Positions 26,473 to 36,258 are shown, counted from the stretch's first letter. The stretch: DNA of 64,000 nucleotides from Pseudomonadota bacterium (GCA_018817385.1 JAHIUA010000100.1:1-64000); one strand, 5' to 3'. The notes: generated from the sequence alone by a model not told the origin. Numbers and translations: made by a program.

Positions 26473-27510
26473 TTATTGTCGCAACAGAATATAATTTATA
26501 GCAGGCATAGCAGTAACCTTGTGCGGTGTATCTGGAGGATCGGTGTCTGGAGGATCTGGATTCCAACCGGACAGCCTTGCAAACAGGTACCAAATGGATC
26601 GCCCTTTAATCACGCAGTTGAGTCTGGCGTCATTATTCGGTCCATCTGAATGCGCACACGTTTCAGCCCCTGGGTATGTTCCCTCTCCTTTAGTAAGCTT
26701 ATAGAGTTCGCTGTCCGGATGTCGCAGTAAATATTCCGAAGCCCAGTTACGGTCTACAGAACCACTGCTGTTCGAGTCATAATCAAGATCATCCTGGAGC
26801 AATTTATCAAGGAAATAATTGTTGTCAGGATCATAATTTTCCATATCTGAAAAATCGAAAAGAATGCAGTCATGGGACGCACAATATGTCCGGATCTGTC
26901 TGTTGGGGATGTCAGAACTGTCACCCTCTCCACCGCCATTAGCATGACCGGTTATGTAAACAAACTGTACGGGATGCTCAGCAGCACGAATATGAGAGCC
27001 TCCTATGGAAAATTGATCAATGAGCCATTGCATACTTGAGAGGTACCTATCAATATCATGTCCACCTATATCACACCAAGACCACATAATGACATTGATG
27101 TGATTATTACTGGGGTCATTTAAGTAGTTAAAAGTATCTTCAGCCCACTTAGCGATTGAAATCCCATTATGATCTACGGAATAATCTCCCTGGCTAAGGT
27201 CATCAATACCTGGGATGCCCATATCATCCAGACTTAGGCTGGAGCGGTCTCCCGTTGAGGTGTCAGTCCAAGAATAGGTGCTGCCGTAATATGGGAACTC
27301 TTCAAGCGCATTCATACCTGTGATTAACTGACTGCCATGAGAAGTATGATTATAAGCAATATGGAGATCCTGCTTTGCCCTGGCAATCCACTCCGCTGGA
27401 ATATCATGCAGATTTGACGATGTATGATCCACAGTAAATCCAGCAAGACTCTCTGATGACTCCTGCAAAAATAGAAGGCTAAAAACACCTAAAATAACAG
27501 ACCATTTCAT
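26473..27510 (-). CDS. Secreted protein of unknown function under a c-di-GMP riboswitch
   Basis: 345 aa. The ATG at 27510 follows GGGAG and gives a signal peptide (MKWSVILGVFSLLFLQESSESLA). The mature protein carries IAYNHTSHGSQLITGM near its start, VIMWSWCDIGGHDID, and VYITGHANGGGEGD, which recall the blocks of SGNH/GDSL-like or other alpha/beta hydrolases, but I cannot assign catalytic residues. It has six or so cysteines, fitting an extracytoplasmic place. A threonine/proline-rich stretch (NPDPPDTDPPDTPHK) precedes a short tail VTAMPAINYILLRQ that resembles other tails here. The riboswitch at 27531-27625 ends 20 bases before the gene. Confidence 0.7.
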   Translation of the reverse strand: MKWSVILGVFSLLFLQESSESLAGFTVDHTSSNLHDIPAEWIARAKQDLHIAYNHTSHGSQLITGMNALEEFPYYGSTYSWTDTSTGDRSSLSLDDMGIPGIDDLSQGDYSVDHNGISIAKWAEDTFNYLNDPSNNHINVIMWSWCDIGGHDIDRYLSSMQWLIDQFSIGGSHIRAAEHPVQFVYITGHANGGGEGDSSDIPNRQIRTYCASHDCILFDFSDMENYDPDNNYFLDKLLQDDLDYDSNSSGSVDRNWASEYLLRHPDSELYKLTKGEGTYPGAETCAHSDGPNNDARLNCVIKGRSIWYLFARLSGWNPDPPDTDPPDTPHKVTAMPAINYILLRQ

Positions 27511-27530
27511 GTCCAGCTCCCTTTGCAAAT

Positions 27531-27625
27531 AAAAAAGCCGAACCACCTTGCCCCAAGGTAGCTCGGTTATCTGTTAAAGACCCGTGGCGTTCCGTCCCTG
27601 CTTTCCAGCAGGTTTGGCTTTTCAT
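27531..27625 (-). ncRNA. Cyclic-di-GMP-I (GEMM) riboswitch with terminator
   Basis: On the minus strand: AAAAGCCAAACC, a stem closed by a GAAA tetraloop (CCUGCUGGAAAGCAGG), then GACGGAACGCCACGGGUC and AACCGAGCUACC. These are the conserved blocks and the GNRA loop of the GEMM-I aptamer. CCGAGCUACCUUG can pair with CAAGGUGGUUCGG as a 13-bp terminator followed by six U (27531-27567). The 5' arm of that terminator is part of the aptamer, so binding should favour read-through (inference). It directly leads into the secreted-protein gene. Confidence 0.88.
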
Positions 27626-27894
27626 GTATATATCATATTCATTTTACGAAAAGGGCTTTAGCAAGTCAAGTAAGGTTGGCATAGATAATGTTTACAGGCA
27701 GTATAAAAATAGAACCTTAAAATATTTCCTGATCATTTCTAAACAACCTGAGTTGGACAAAACATGACATTCACAGTAGTGAGCTAATAGTTACGACTAC
27801 TGTCAACTTGGTTCAGGTTCGTTCTGGGAATCGTAACGTTGTGAGTCTGAACCAGAACAGGTTGTATTGGGAGTGTTACTGGACTGAGGTAAGC
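27626..27894. other. Promoter region of the riboswitch-controlled transcript
   Basis: About 270 bp between the diguanylate cyclase gene and the riboswitch, both on the minus strand. It should hold the promoter of the riboswitch transcript. I see no clear -35/-10 pair and no gene. Confidence 0.4.
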
Positions 27895-28968
27895 TCATTG
27901 ATGTCCATGGTGGGGAGGGGGGTACTGAGGATCTTCGCCTACCACCCGGTCTCGTCCGCCTTGCTTGGCCAGATATAACCGCCGATCCGCGACCTTGACC
28001 AGTTCCTCAACGGTTACTTTACCGCCCCACGCTAGCTGGCTGGCAGCCACTAAACCGATGGATACCGTCACTGGAATCCGCTGCTTGTCGTAAACAAAAT
28101 CGGCAGCCTTTACCGCCAATCGTAAGCGCTCGGCAAATTGTAATCCATTCTTCAAATCACCAATGGAGATAGCATAAAATTCCTCTCCACCATAGCGGCC
28201 GATCTCATCCTCCTGCCGTTTTGTGGAACACATTACTTCCGCCAAACTCGCCAGTACCTGATCTCCTGCCTGATGGCCGTAGGTGTCGTTCACTGTTTTA
28301 AAAAGATCAATATCCAGCAGCAAAAAAACAAAGTCCTTGATGTGGCCCCGATGAAGGTTGCCGATATGCATTTCGATAATGCGTTGCATGATGGAACGTT
28401 TCGGTAATTTGGTCAGTTCATCAAAATAGCCGAATTTTTCCAGTAAATCCTTTTGTTCCATCTCTTTTGTGACATTGGTCAGGCAGCCAATGGAGAGACA
28501 GATCTCGTCGTCGGAAAATATTTCGATCATGGCCTGATCCTTCAACCAAATCGTTTTCTGCCCGGGCAGGGCCAATTGGTAAATACATTCAACCATACCC
28601 TCATTTTTCACCTCATCCCGTAGACCGCTTTCATGGCCTCGTAGTTCGTCCCTTGTGACAATCTCTTCCTCTACCTTGGCTTCCTGTCCCACATAGCGAT
28701 ATAATCGGCGATCGACAAGACTCTGCCGGAAGACCTCGGCGACTTCCGATGGTTGACAATTAAGGATGGCCAAAAGCCGTTTCCCGATATATTCATACCA
28801 AATATTTTTTTCATCCCCACGCCAGGCAGCGATGTAAGGAATGATGGGCGAGCACATTTTATCCAAGGCCACCAAAGTAGGTAGGTACTCCAGAAGCCGT
28901 CGAGAGAGCTTCGTCGAAAACCCGTCGTTAAGAATCTTGCCGCAATACTCCTCTAACTGATCTGTCAT
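27895..28968 (-). CDS. Diguanylate cyclase (GGDEF), PAS-like sensor
   Basis: 357 aa, cytoplasmic. The C-terminal 165 residues are a GGDEF domain: FDELTKLPKRSIMQRIIE, LLLDIDLFKTVNDTYGHQAGDQVL, active-site loop RYGGEEF (GGEEF, catalytically competent), and TVSIGLVAA. No RxxD inhibitory site is at the usual place five residues before GGEEF (EDEIGRYGGEEF). The N-terminal half (1-190) includes a helical region and a PAS-like beta sheet (MVECIYQLALPGQKTIWLKDQAMI). It makes c-di-GMP from two GTP. It is immediately upstream of a c-di-GMP riboswitch on the same strand, which suggests a local circuit. Confidence 0.92.
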   Translation of the reverse strand: MTDQLEEYCGKILNDGFSTKLSRRLLEYLPTLVALDKMCSPIIPYIAAWRGDEKNIWYEYIGKRLLAILNCQPSEVAEVFRQSLVDRRLYRYVGQEAKVEEEIVTRDELRGHESGLRDEVKNEGMVECIYQLALPGQKTIWLKDQAMIEIFSDDEICLSIGCLTNVTKEMEQKDLLEKFGYFDELTKLPKRSIMQRIIEMHIGNLHRGHIKDFVFLLLDIDLFKTVNDTYGHQAGDQVLASLAEVMCSTKRQEDEIGRYGGEEFYAISIGDLKNGLQFAERLRLAVKAADFVYDKQRIPVTVSIGLVAASQLAWGGKVTVEELVKVADRRLYLAKQGGRDRVVGEDPQYPPPHHGHQ

Positions 28969-29165
28969 CTTCCGCTAAACCTGGTGAGGTGATAGAACTA
29001 AAGAAAGGAAGGGGGGGCAAGTCGCTACTTGACCCTTGCAGGTTGAGCCATGCAAAGACTTAACCCATTACTCTCATTTGATTTGTAGGGAGCAATTCCA
29101 TTCCAAAGATAACCTTCGACGTCTTATAAAGGGTTAATAGGTAACTCTTGTGCTATTTCGTAATG
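28969..29165. other. Short intergenic region
   Basis: 197 bp upstream of the diguanylate cyclase gene and downstream of the next minus-strand frame. No terminator or regulatory site stands out. Confidence 0.3.
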
Positions 29166-29648
29166 TTAGTTGATGTTCAATAGGGGATCAACAGGAGGCC
29201 TTAGTAGAAGCATCAGTACCGGCATCATTGCAAAGCCCATCCTCTCACTCCAACTATCAACTTTTGTATTAAAAGTATCCAAAACTTGATTGGCACTATC
29301 GTATAGAACAACAACTAAATCGCCTTTTAATGCGAGTGGAGTATCAACCGCTGTTATAAGCGCAGTTTTATAGACAGCAAACGTGCCGCCTGTTATAAGA
29401 TCCAATTGCGTAGCCCCAACTATTTTGATTGGGCCACCATGTAAAGATAACCCGTACACGAGAGTTGCTGCAATTGATTTTGAATAATAATTGGCTAACG
29501 AAATATCAATTGCACTTTTGTAGCCTGGCACAAGATCGTTGATGGTATAAAATTGTTCAGTATTATTTGACCAGTACTTAGTCGAACTGCCTTGAATGCT
29601 TCCAGTTATAACACTAGCTTCTACCTCTCCATTAAGGATTACACCCAC
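29166..29648 (-). CDS. Hypothetical protein, possibly the end of a larger secreted protein
   Basis: 160 aa from a GTG at 29648 with only a weak ribosome site, so the real 5' end may be lost. The sequence is beta-rich (IVGATQLDLITGGTFAVYKTALITAVDTPLALKGDLVVVLYD) without cysteines. The C-terminus (GFAMMPVLMLLLRP) resembles the tails of other secreted proteins in the window. No signal peptide is seen, in keeping with a truncated gene in this decayed region. Function unknown. Confidence 0.45.
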   Translation of the reverse strand: MGVILNGEVEASVITGSIQGSSTKYWSNNTEQFYTINDLVPGYKSAIDISLANYYSKSIAATLVYGLSLHGGPIKIVGATQLDLITGGTFAVYKTALITAVDTPLALKGDLVVVLYDSANQVLDTFNTKVDSWSERMGFAMMPVLMLLLRPPVDPLLNIN

Positions 29649-29804
29649 CTTGGAGGCACGGTGTTGTTTGGGGTTACTCTACGACACGTTGATTGCCGTT
29701 ATTTTTAAACACCGTCCTCTCACAAAGTGAACTCCCTGGTTTCGTTCCTACTATTTTCCAGGAGATCAAAATCAGTGACAAAATATGTTTGTCCATTACG
29801 GTAT

Positions 29805-30061
29805 CATTCAATCCGGGCGTTCACAGCTGGCAAAAATAGGGCTGGATTGGCTAAATGAACTGTATAGCCAACATCTTTGAGACAATCCACAATCCAATAC
29901 CAGTTAAAGGTTGATTCAATCGTGATACTGATAAGTTACCTTCTAAAATGTTCCAATTCAGCAAGAAGAACATCTGCCTGCTTTGGTAAGCACTTATCGA
30001 AAATACGCTTATCTTCCTGATCAATTAGCCGAAGGTAACAGTTGTTTGAGTGAAGATCGAT
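29805..30061 (-). pseudogene. IS110-family transposase remnant
   Basis: Read on the minus strand: IDLHSNNCYLRLIDQEDKRI, FDKCLPKQADVLLAELEHFRR, a stop, then ISITIESTFNWYWIVDCLKD and VGYTVHLANPALF. This is the N-terminal DEDD domain of IS110 transposases (GIDLH..., VVESTxNWYWLVDGL, VHLANP). A stop codon splits it and the rest of the transposase is missing. It marks former IS activity at the edge of the acquired module. Confidence 0.75.
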
Positions 30062-30189
30062 TCAAGTTTCAGTGTCTAATTGTCTCATGAGGCACCTCCC
30101 TTATTGTTTTGCTCCTATTTCATTATACCACCATTCATGGCGGTATCTGGAGGTCCAGATGGACTGGCCTCCCGGAGGTGTCTTTTATA

Positions 30190-30487
30190 TGATTATCAAG
30201 TCTACCTGTCTGGAAAAAGATTTGGCTGACCGCTGGATTGATTTAATTGGATTGCCCGCCTGATGATAAAACATCCTCCATTGCTAATACTGGATGAACC
30301 AGCGCCTGGTCTCGACGACTATCAGGTATCTGTGTTAACCGCCTTGGTTAACAAAATCGGAGAAGAAAGCCAAACAACAATTCGTTATGTTTCGCACAAG
30401 AAAGAAGAGGGATTAGACTCTGCAATTACGTATGAATTGATTCCAGGAGAAAGAGGATCGGAAGGAAGAGTGCGGAGAGATGATTGA
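30190..30487 (+). pseudogene. C-terminal remnant of a ModF/PhrA-type ABC ATPase
   Basis: The frame from 30263 reads MIKHPPLLILDEPAPGLDDY (Walker B and D-loop) then LVNKIGEESQTTIRYVSHKKEEG (H-loop His), typical of the end of ModF/PhrA molybdate-linked ABC proteins. The preceding frame ends DLADRWIDLIGLPA, which in intact homologues comes shortly before, with the signature motif between them deleted. The gene is broken and only the last 80-100 residues remain. Confidence 0.7.
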
Positions 30488-31101
30488 TTAGAATGTCCGT
30501 GTCTGAGAGATCTTAGAACCAGTAAACCACTCAGGGAGGGAACGGTTGGTTATTCCTTACCCCGAAGCCGTTACACCTGTCTCCTGCACTCAATGCAGAT
30601 GAACGGCAAAGCAACACAAGGTAATTTGCTGTTGTCCTTATAAAAGGGATATATTCGCTATCGCGATGAGATATAGAGGAAAAACAAAAAAATTGTTGGT
30701 TTGTTTTCAAAATGTTTATGGGTATCTTGAAAAATTAGAATTTTCGTTCAAAATCGAGGCCGGAAAAAAAATTACCACAGGCATCTATCTGATACTCCGA
30801 GGTTGTCAGGTGTCCATATTGATCACGCGGTAGACAAGAATAACTACCTCATTATTCCATTACGAATTCCTCAGTTTTTATACGATACAGCAGAGATGAA
30901 GAAAAGCAGCTTCAGCAGCGAGTGAGCGGTAATCCCAAAAATCCCGGAGCACCTGAACCTGTGGGCAAAAGAAGGAAAACAGCGGCTACCTGATCGACAA
31001 TTGGAGTCGCCTGGTCTTTTCGACAATGGTTATGGCTGGTGACCATCGCCATGGTGGTCAGCGATGTTTTCGGCGAGTCGTTTCCGTTCATTGCGCTCCG
31101 A

Positions 31102-31128
31102 GCAAAGCGGGGGAGGACCCCGCTTTGC
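31102..31128. terminator. Hairpin at the end of the formate dehydrogenase operon
   Basis: GCAAAGCGGGG (31102-31112) and CCCCGCTTTGC (31118-31128) make a perfect 11-bp stem with a 5-nt loop, 55 bases past the stop codon of the NrfD gene. It lacks a U-run. It also marks the left end of G+C-rich sequence. Confidence 0.6.
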
Positions 31129-31183
31129 CCGGAATATCGGAAAAGTTCTATTCTATCTCAAACACGTAGCGCTGAACCGGCAA

Positions 31184-32413
31184 TCAGCTTCCAGCCTTCA
31201 GCGGTTGGGCCTTGATCCCTCGAACCACGGGCTTCGATCTTCCGTCCAGTTTTTGCAGCCGGTCGGGAATGCTGTAATCGACCGTTTCCGGATGGTGTTC
31301 GAAGATCGGGAAGTAGCGAGCAATAAGGACAAAAAAGAGGATGTGTCCCGCGATGATCCCAATGGTGACCAGCGACTCGATAATTGAGGGATAGTAGATC
31401 TGGTTGGGATCCATCATTCCGAACATCGAGACGTTGAAGCGGTTGAGCACCACGCCGAAAATCACCAGTAGGGCGGCGGTGACCCGGCGGCGGTCATCAT
31501 TGCGCACCGATTTTTGGGTGAACATGATGAACGGCAGTATGAAGCCAATTCCAAGCTCGAGGAAGAAGAGCAGGGTCAGCACCGGCTGGTCGAAGAAAGG
31601 ACCGTTTGACAGCGCCAGCAGGCTGTAAACGCGAATGGTGATATAGAGGCCGAGGGTCCAGGGGAGAACCTTCGCCAGGGTGCGCAGCAGCACTCCCTCG
31701 TTCGGCTGTCCCATCCACTTGTGGCAGGAGGTTGCCTCGACGATGATAATGCACATCCCGGTGGAGATGGCGCTGACCCAGAAGAGGAGCGGCAGCAACG
31801 GGTTGTACCAGAGGTTATGAAGCTTGTCGACGGCAATCAGGAAGAAGGTTCCAAGGGTCGACTGATGTAGGGTCGATATGGCAGCAGCGGCGACGACCAG
31901 GGGCATCTCAAGCCAGCGCAGCACTCGCAGTGGCAGGTGCCAGCCGAACTTCTCCGCCACCGGCGAGAGGAATTCGAGAAAGAGGACCGTGGTGTAGGCC
32001 ATGACGCACATGGAAACCTCGAACATCGGCGAATGCAGGTTCCAGTAACGCAGGACCTGCCATCCCTTGTGCGGCTGACCGAGGTCAAGTAGCAGGCCGA
32101 TGGCAACCAGCGAATAGCCAAGGAAACCGGTGACGATGGCCGGACGGACCAGCGGTTCGAGTTTCTTGATGTTGAAACAGTGGACGATCGCCCCCAGGGT
32201 GAAGGCGCCGGCCGCCAGCGGCACGGCGGTCACCACGTCGAAGGAGACCCACAATCCCCAGGGATAGGTATCGTTCAGGTTCGTAGTGGCACCCAGGCCG
32301 AATATGAAGCGGGCCATGGAGGCCACCGCCGCCACCAGGACCAGAAAAATCAGGAATTTGACAAAGCGGTGGTAGCCTTTTATTTCATTAACAACCAATT
32401 GTGTGGTAGTCAT
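31184..32413 (-). CDS. NrfD/HybB-type membrane subunit of formate dehydrogenase
   Basis: 409 aa integral membrane protein with about ten hydrophobic helices, of the NrfD/PsrC/HybB family. Typical features are the first helix (FLIFLVLVAAVASMARFIFGLG), a loop DTYPWGLWVSFDVVTAVPLAAGAF with the quinone-side acidic residue, and LLLDLGQPHKGW. It carries no haem histidines of the FdnI type, so electrons go directly from the iron-sulphur subunit to the quinone pool or further partners. Last gene of the fdh operon, starting one base after the stop of the ferredoxin subunit. Confidence 0.88.
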   Translation of the reverse strand: MTTTQLVVNEIKGYHRFVKFLIFLVLVAAVASMARFIFGLGATTNLNDTYPWGLWVSFDVVTAVPLAAGAFTLGAIVHCFNIKKLEPLVRPAIVTGFLGYSLVAIGLLLDLGQPHKGWQVLRYWNLHSPMFEVSMCVMAYTTVLFLEFLSPVAEKFGWHLPLRVLRWLEMPLVVAAAAISTLHQSTLGTFFLIAVDKLHNLWYNPLLPLLFWVSAISTGMCIIIVEATSCHKWMGQPNEGVLLRTLAKVLPWTLGLYITIRVYSLLALSNGPFFDQPVLTLLFFLELGIGFILPFIMFTQKSVRNDDRRRVTAALLVIFGVVLNRFNVSMFGMMDPNQIYYPSIIESLVTIGIIAGHILFFVLIARYFPIFEHHPETVDYSIPDRLQKLDGRSKPVVRGIKAQPLKAGS

Positions 32414-33253
32414 TTAGTTCTCCTCCTTCGGATTAACGCTCTCTTCGATGGCCAGCTGCTCTTGCTCGGCTTTCAGGCGATCCTTGCGGTGGTTAATCCA
32501 GGACAGGGCCGACAGACCGGCACCGACCGTCAGAAAGATGGTCGGTACCAGGCGCAGAGCCGACCAGGTGTAGGAGGGAAGCGCCCGCATGGTGACCGGT
32601 TTAAAGCCTAGCTCGTCGAAGGGGAGCGAGGTCAGGTAGAGGACCGCGGTACCGCCCGCCTCTTCCTTGCCGTAGACCTTGTTGATATAGCGGTCGGGGT
32701 AGCGGGAGATACGCTGTTCGGCCTCCTTGATCATCTCGTCGCGTGGCCCGTAGCTGATCGCTGTCGGGCAGGCGGTAACGCAGGCCGGCTTCAGTCCCTC
32801 CATGATGCGGTCGTAGCAGCCGGTGCACTTCTTGACCAGCGGCAACCCCTTGCTCCACTCGTACTTGGGTACGCCGAAGGGGCAGGCGATCATGCAGAAG
32901 CGACAGCCGATGCAGCGTTCGGCCTTGTAGATGACTGGGCCTTCCTCGGTCTTGACAAAGGCGCCGACCGGGCAGGCCGAAGCGCATGCCGGATCGTTGC
33001 AGTGCATGCACATTTCCTTGTAAAAGGCGAACTCGTTCTGGCCGTTCTTCTGGTAGTCCCGGAACTTGATCCGGGTAAAGGTGTATTCCGACATCGCCGG
33101 CGGGTTCTGATAGCCCTCGCCACTGAAAAATTCCGTTTCCTCTGCCTTCAGCTGGTTCCACTGCTTACAGGCGACCTGGCAGCCGCGGCAACCGGTGCAC
33201 TTGGTCATATCGATCAGGAATGAATTGTTTTGGGTTAGATTCGCTTTACTCAT
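32414..33253 (-). CDS. Formate dehydrogenase iron-sulphur subunit (four [4Fe-4S])
   Basis: 279 aa, FdnH/HybA type. Four cysteine motifs: CTGCRGCQVACKQWN (about 18-32), MHCNDPACASACP, RCIGCRFCMIACPFGVP and KKCTGCYDRIMEG...CVTACP. A hydrophobic helix near residues 235-255 (LRLVPTIFLTVGAGLSALSW) anchors it to the membrane. No signal peptide: it should be co-exported with the Tat-bearing alpha subunit. It carries electrons from the molybdenum/tungsten subunit to the NrfD protein. The start overlaps the alpha-subunit stop by four bases. Confidence 0.92.
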   Translation of the reverse strand: MSKANLTQNNSFLIDMTKCTGCRGCQVACKQWNQLKAEETEFFSGEGYQNPPAMSEYTFTRIKFRDYQKNGQNEFAFYKEMCMHCNDPACASACPVGAFVKTEEGPVIYKAERCIGCRFCMIACPFGVPKYEWSKGLPLVKKCTGCYDRIMEGLKPACVTACPTAISYGPRDEMIKEAEQRISRYPDRYINKVYGKEEAGGTAVLYLTSLPFDELGFKPVTMRALPSYTWSALRLVPTIFLTVGAGLSALSWINHRKDRLKAEQEQLAIEESVNPKEEN

Positions 33254-36200
33254 GACGTCTTACCTCCTTTCTCAACATTGCAGAGGAAGGCCTTGTACTC
33301 CGGAATAGTGGTGTTGGCGCAGCCGACCGCAGCGGTCAGCATGTTGGCGCTGCCGCCGGTCGCCAGGCCGTTGAAGCCGAAGTGCCAGGGCAGACCAACC
33401 TGTTCGACCATCTTGCCGCCGACTCGCAGCGGTTTGATACGCGAGGTGACCAGGGTTTTTGCCTCAATGCTGCCGCGCTCGGAGCTGATAGTGACCATGT
33501 CGCCATTTTTGAGGCCCTTCCACTCGGCCAGCTCCTCGCTGATCTCGATGAACATGTCGGGTACCAGTTCCACAAGCCAGGGTAGGTTTCGGGTCATGGC
33601 GCCGGCCTGCCAGTGTTCGGAAACCCTGTAGGTGGTGCCGATGTAGGGATACTTGCCGCTGTTGTCGATCTTGCCGGGGACAGTGACGGCCGGGTTGGAC
33701 TGCTGGCTGGTCATGGCGTTGGCCACCGGGCTTTCCATCGGCTCGTAGTGCTCGGGCAGAGGCCCGTCGGCGAGGCTGGCGGCGAAGAGGCGGCCGAGGC
33801 CTTCGGAAACCATGATAAAGGGGTGCTTGCTGCCGTCCTCGCTCATCGGCGGCCAGCCGCCGTCGGGGACATCCCCTTCCCACTTGCGGGTCATGGCGTT
33901 CCAGCTGATAATCGGCTTCTTCGGGTTCCAGGGCTTGCCGTTCATATCGACTGAAGCGCGGTTGTAGAGGACGCGGCGGTTGAGCGGCCAACACCAGGAC
34001 CACTCGTGGTAAAAACCCATGCCCGTGGGATCATCGCTGCCGCGGCGTTGCATCATGTTGCCCTCCTCAGTGTAGGAGTTGCAGTAGAGCCAGTTGCCGC
34101 AGGCGGTCGAACCGTCGGCCTGCAGATAGGCGAAGCTGGGCACCTGTTGCCCTTTCTTGAACGACTTGTCCTTGATCACCACATCGCGGGTGAACCGGCC
34201 GTTGCACTCTCTGGCGATCATGCTGATGTCGGGCTCGTGGCCGTCGCCGTAGTTCCAGGCCAGATCGGTGATCGGCTCGGGGAAAACGCCCTTGTCATTC
34301 TTGTACAGGGCTTTGAGGTTTTTGACCCACTGATCGACTATAAAGGCATCGCTCTCGGCGTGCCCGGGCGGGTTGACCGCCTTGTAGCGCCACTGGACCC
34401 AACGTCCCGAGTTGGAGATGCTGCCTTCCTTTTCTACCGAGGAGGCAGCAGGCAGGAGGAAGACCTCGGTATTGATTTTCTTGGGATCGACGCCGGGACG
34501 CCTCCAGAAGACTGAGGTTTCGGTCTCCCACAGGTCGGCAGCGACCATCCACTTGAGGTTATCAAGGCCATTGGCGATGGCTCCGGCATCGGGGCCGCCG
34601 ACGATGGGATTGGTGCCCATGCAGACCAGTCCTTCGAAGCCGCCGCCCTGCAGACGCTCCATCAGCTTGATGAAGGAGTAGTTGCCGCTGCGCTTGGGCA
34701 GGTAGTCGTAGCAGAAGTCGTTCTTCTCGGTCGCCGTATCGCCCCAATAGGCCTTGAGCAGACTGGCCATGTACTTTGGGGTGTTGCCCCACCAGTTGGC
34801 GCTCTTAGGATCGTTGTTCTTCGGCGTCCACATCGTATTGTAGTCAGAAAGAGAGACGTTGTCATAGGTCGGGGACTTCAGGTAGCCGGGAAGAATATGG
34901 TAGAGGATGGCGTAGTCGGTCGAGCCCTGGACATTCGCTTCGCCGCGCAGGGCGTTGATGCCGCCGCCGGCGATGCCGATGTTGCCGAGAAGGAGCTGCA
35001 GCATGGCGTAGGAACGCACGTTCTGAGTTCCGTGGGTATGCTGGGTGGTTCCCATGGCATACATGATGGTCGCCGCCTTGCCTGCCTTGCCGGTGCTGCA
35101 GAAGGTTCGGGCCACTTCCATGTAGTCCTGAATGGCGGTGCCGGTAATCTCGCAGACTTTCTCGGGGGTGTAGCGGATGTAGTGCTTCTTCATCAGTTGG
35201 TAGACACTGCGCGGGTGCTGCAGGGTCTCGTCGCGAAGGGCGTTGCCCTCCGAGTCGAGCTGATATTTCCACGAGTCCTTTTCGTAATTGAAGTTCTGGG
35301 CATTGTAGCCAGAGAAGATGCCGTCGTCGAAATCGAATTCATCACTGATGATGAAGGCTGCGTTGGTGTAGTTGAGCACGTATTCCCTGTGCATCAGGTC
35401 GTTCTGCAGCACGTAGTTTATCAGGCCGCCCATGAAGGCAATGTCGGTCCCGGGCCGCAGTTGGGCGTAGGTATCGGCCTTTGAGGAAGTCCTGGTATAG
35501 CGGGGATCGACGGAGATCAGTCGGCCGCCGTTGTCCATCGCCTTTTCGATATACTTAAAGCTGATGGGATGGTTCTCGGCAGGGTTCGAGCCGATTGCCA
35601 GGATGACATCGGCATGTTGGATATCGATCCAGTGGTTGGTCATGGCTCCACGACCGAAGGAAGCCGCCAGACCGGCGACTGTGGCACTGTGTCAGATTCG
35701 TGCCTGATGTTCGAGGTACCCCACCCCCATGGCCCGGGCGAATTTGCCGAGCAGGTAGCACTCCTCGTTGTCGAGGGCGGCGGCGCCGATCATGGCCATC
35801 CCCTCGTTGCGGTTGACGGTGTATTCCTTACCGTCGATTTTCTCGGTCTTGACGAAGTTGCGGTCGCGACTCTCCTTCATCAACATGGCGATCCGTTTCA
35901 TCGTCCAGTCCCAGGACTTTTCTTCCCACTTGGTGCTGCCGGGGGCCCGGTACTGCACCTTGGTCAGGCGGCGCTCGTTGTTGGCCACCTGGAAGAGGGC
36001 GCTCCCCTTGGAACAGAGTGAACCCTGGTTGATCGGATGCTCGGGGTCACCCTCGATATTGATGACCTTGCCGTTCCTGCTCTGGACGAGCATGCCGCAG
36101 CCCACGGCACAGTATGGACAGACACTGGTTGTGGTGGTTGACCCCTTGGTCCGCAGACCGGGGATTTTGTCTGTGGCACTGGCTGGCTTGTCCGAAAGGG

Positions 36201-36258
36201 CTAGACCGACGGCTGCGGCTCCACTGCCCTTGAGAAAATCTCTACGTGAAACTCCCAT
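33250..36258 (-). CDS. fdnG: Formate dehydrogenase alpha subunit, selenocysteine-containing, Tat-exported
   Basis: 1002 aa including selenocysteine, in a single frame interrupted only by UGA at 35692-35694. Tat signal SRRDFLK at residues 4-10. The [4Fe-4S] motif is CPYCAVGCGMLV...GSLCSKGS. UGA falls in LEHQARI-U-HSATVAGLAASFGRG, exactly where FdnG-type enzymes have Sec (followed by H and FGRGAMTNHW). A SECIS hairpin follows the UGA. The rest carries the bis-molybdopterin domains up to GLPWHFGFNGLATGG. It oxidises formate to CO2 in the periplasm with Mo or W. First gene of the operon with the ferredoxin and NrfD subunits, behind a sigma-54 promoter. A gene finder that stops at UGA will split it in two (33250-35643 and 35692-36258). 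Confidence 0.95.
35655..35694 (-). promoter_or_regulatory. SECIS element for selenocysteine insertion
   Basis: On the minus strand the UGA is followed after 18 bases by loop GGUCU closed by a six-pair stem (GUCGCC / GGCGGC, plus-strand 35663-35679). The distance and the GGUCU loop are the same as in the E. coli fdhF SECIS, where SelB binds. Confidence 0.88.

Larger units (their letters stand above)
29649..31060. other. Decayed region with IS and transporter remnants
   Basis: About 1.4 kb with no intact gene. It holds an IS110-family transposase fragment (29805-30061, minus) and the end of a ModF/PhrA-type ABC protein (30190-30487, plus). From 30490 to 31060 I see no gene. This stretch borders the G+C-rich formate dehydrogenase module. 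Confidence 0.6.

Noticed and set aside
30640-30700. ModE-type operator (TATATTCGCTATCGCGATGAGATATAG) near the ModF/PhrA remnant
   Set aside because: Symmetry is partial and spacing does not fit the ModE consensus; no intact mod gene follows.
35692-35694. Nonsense mutation splitting formate dehydrogenase into two genes
   Set aside because: The UGA is at the known selenocysteine position and is followed by a proper SECIS hairpin.
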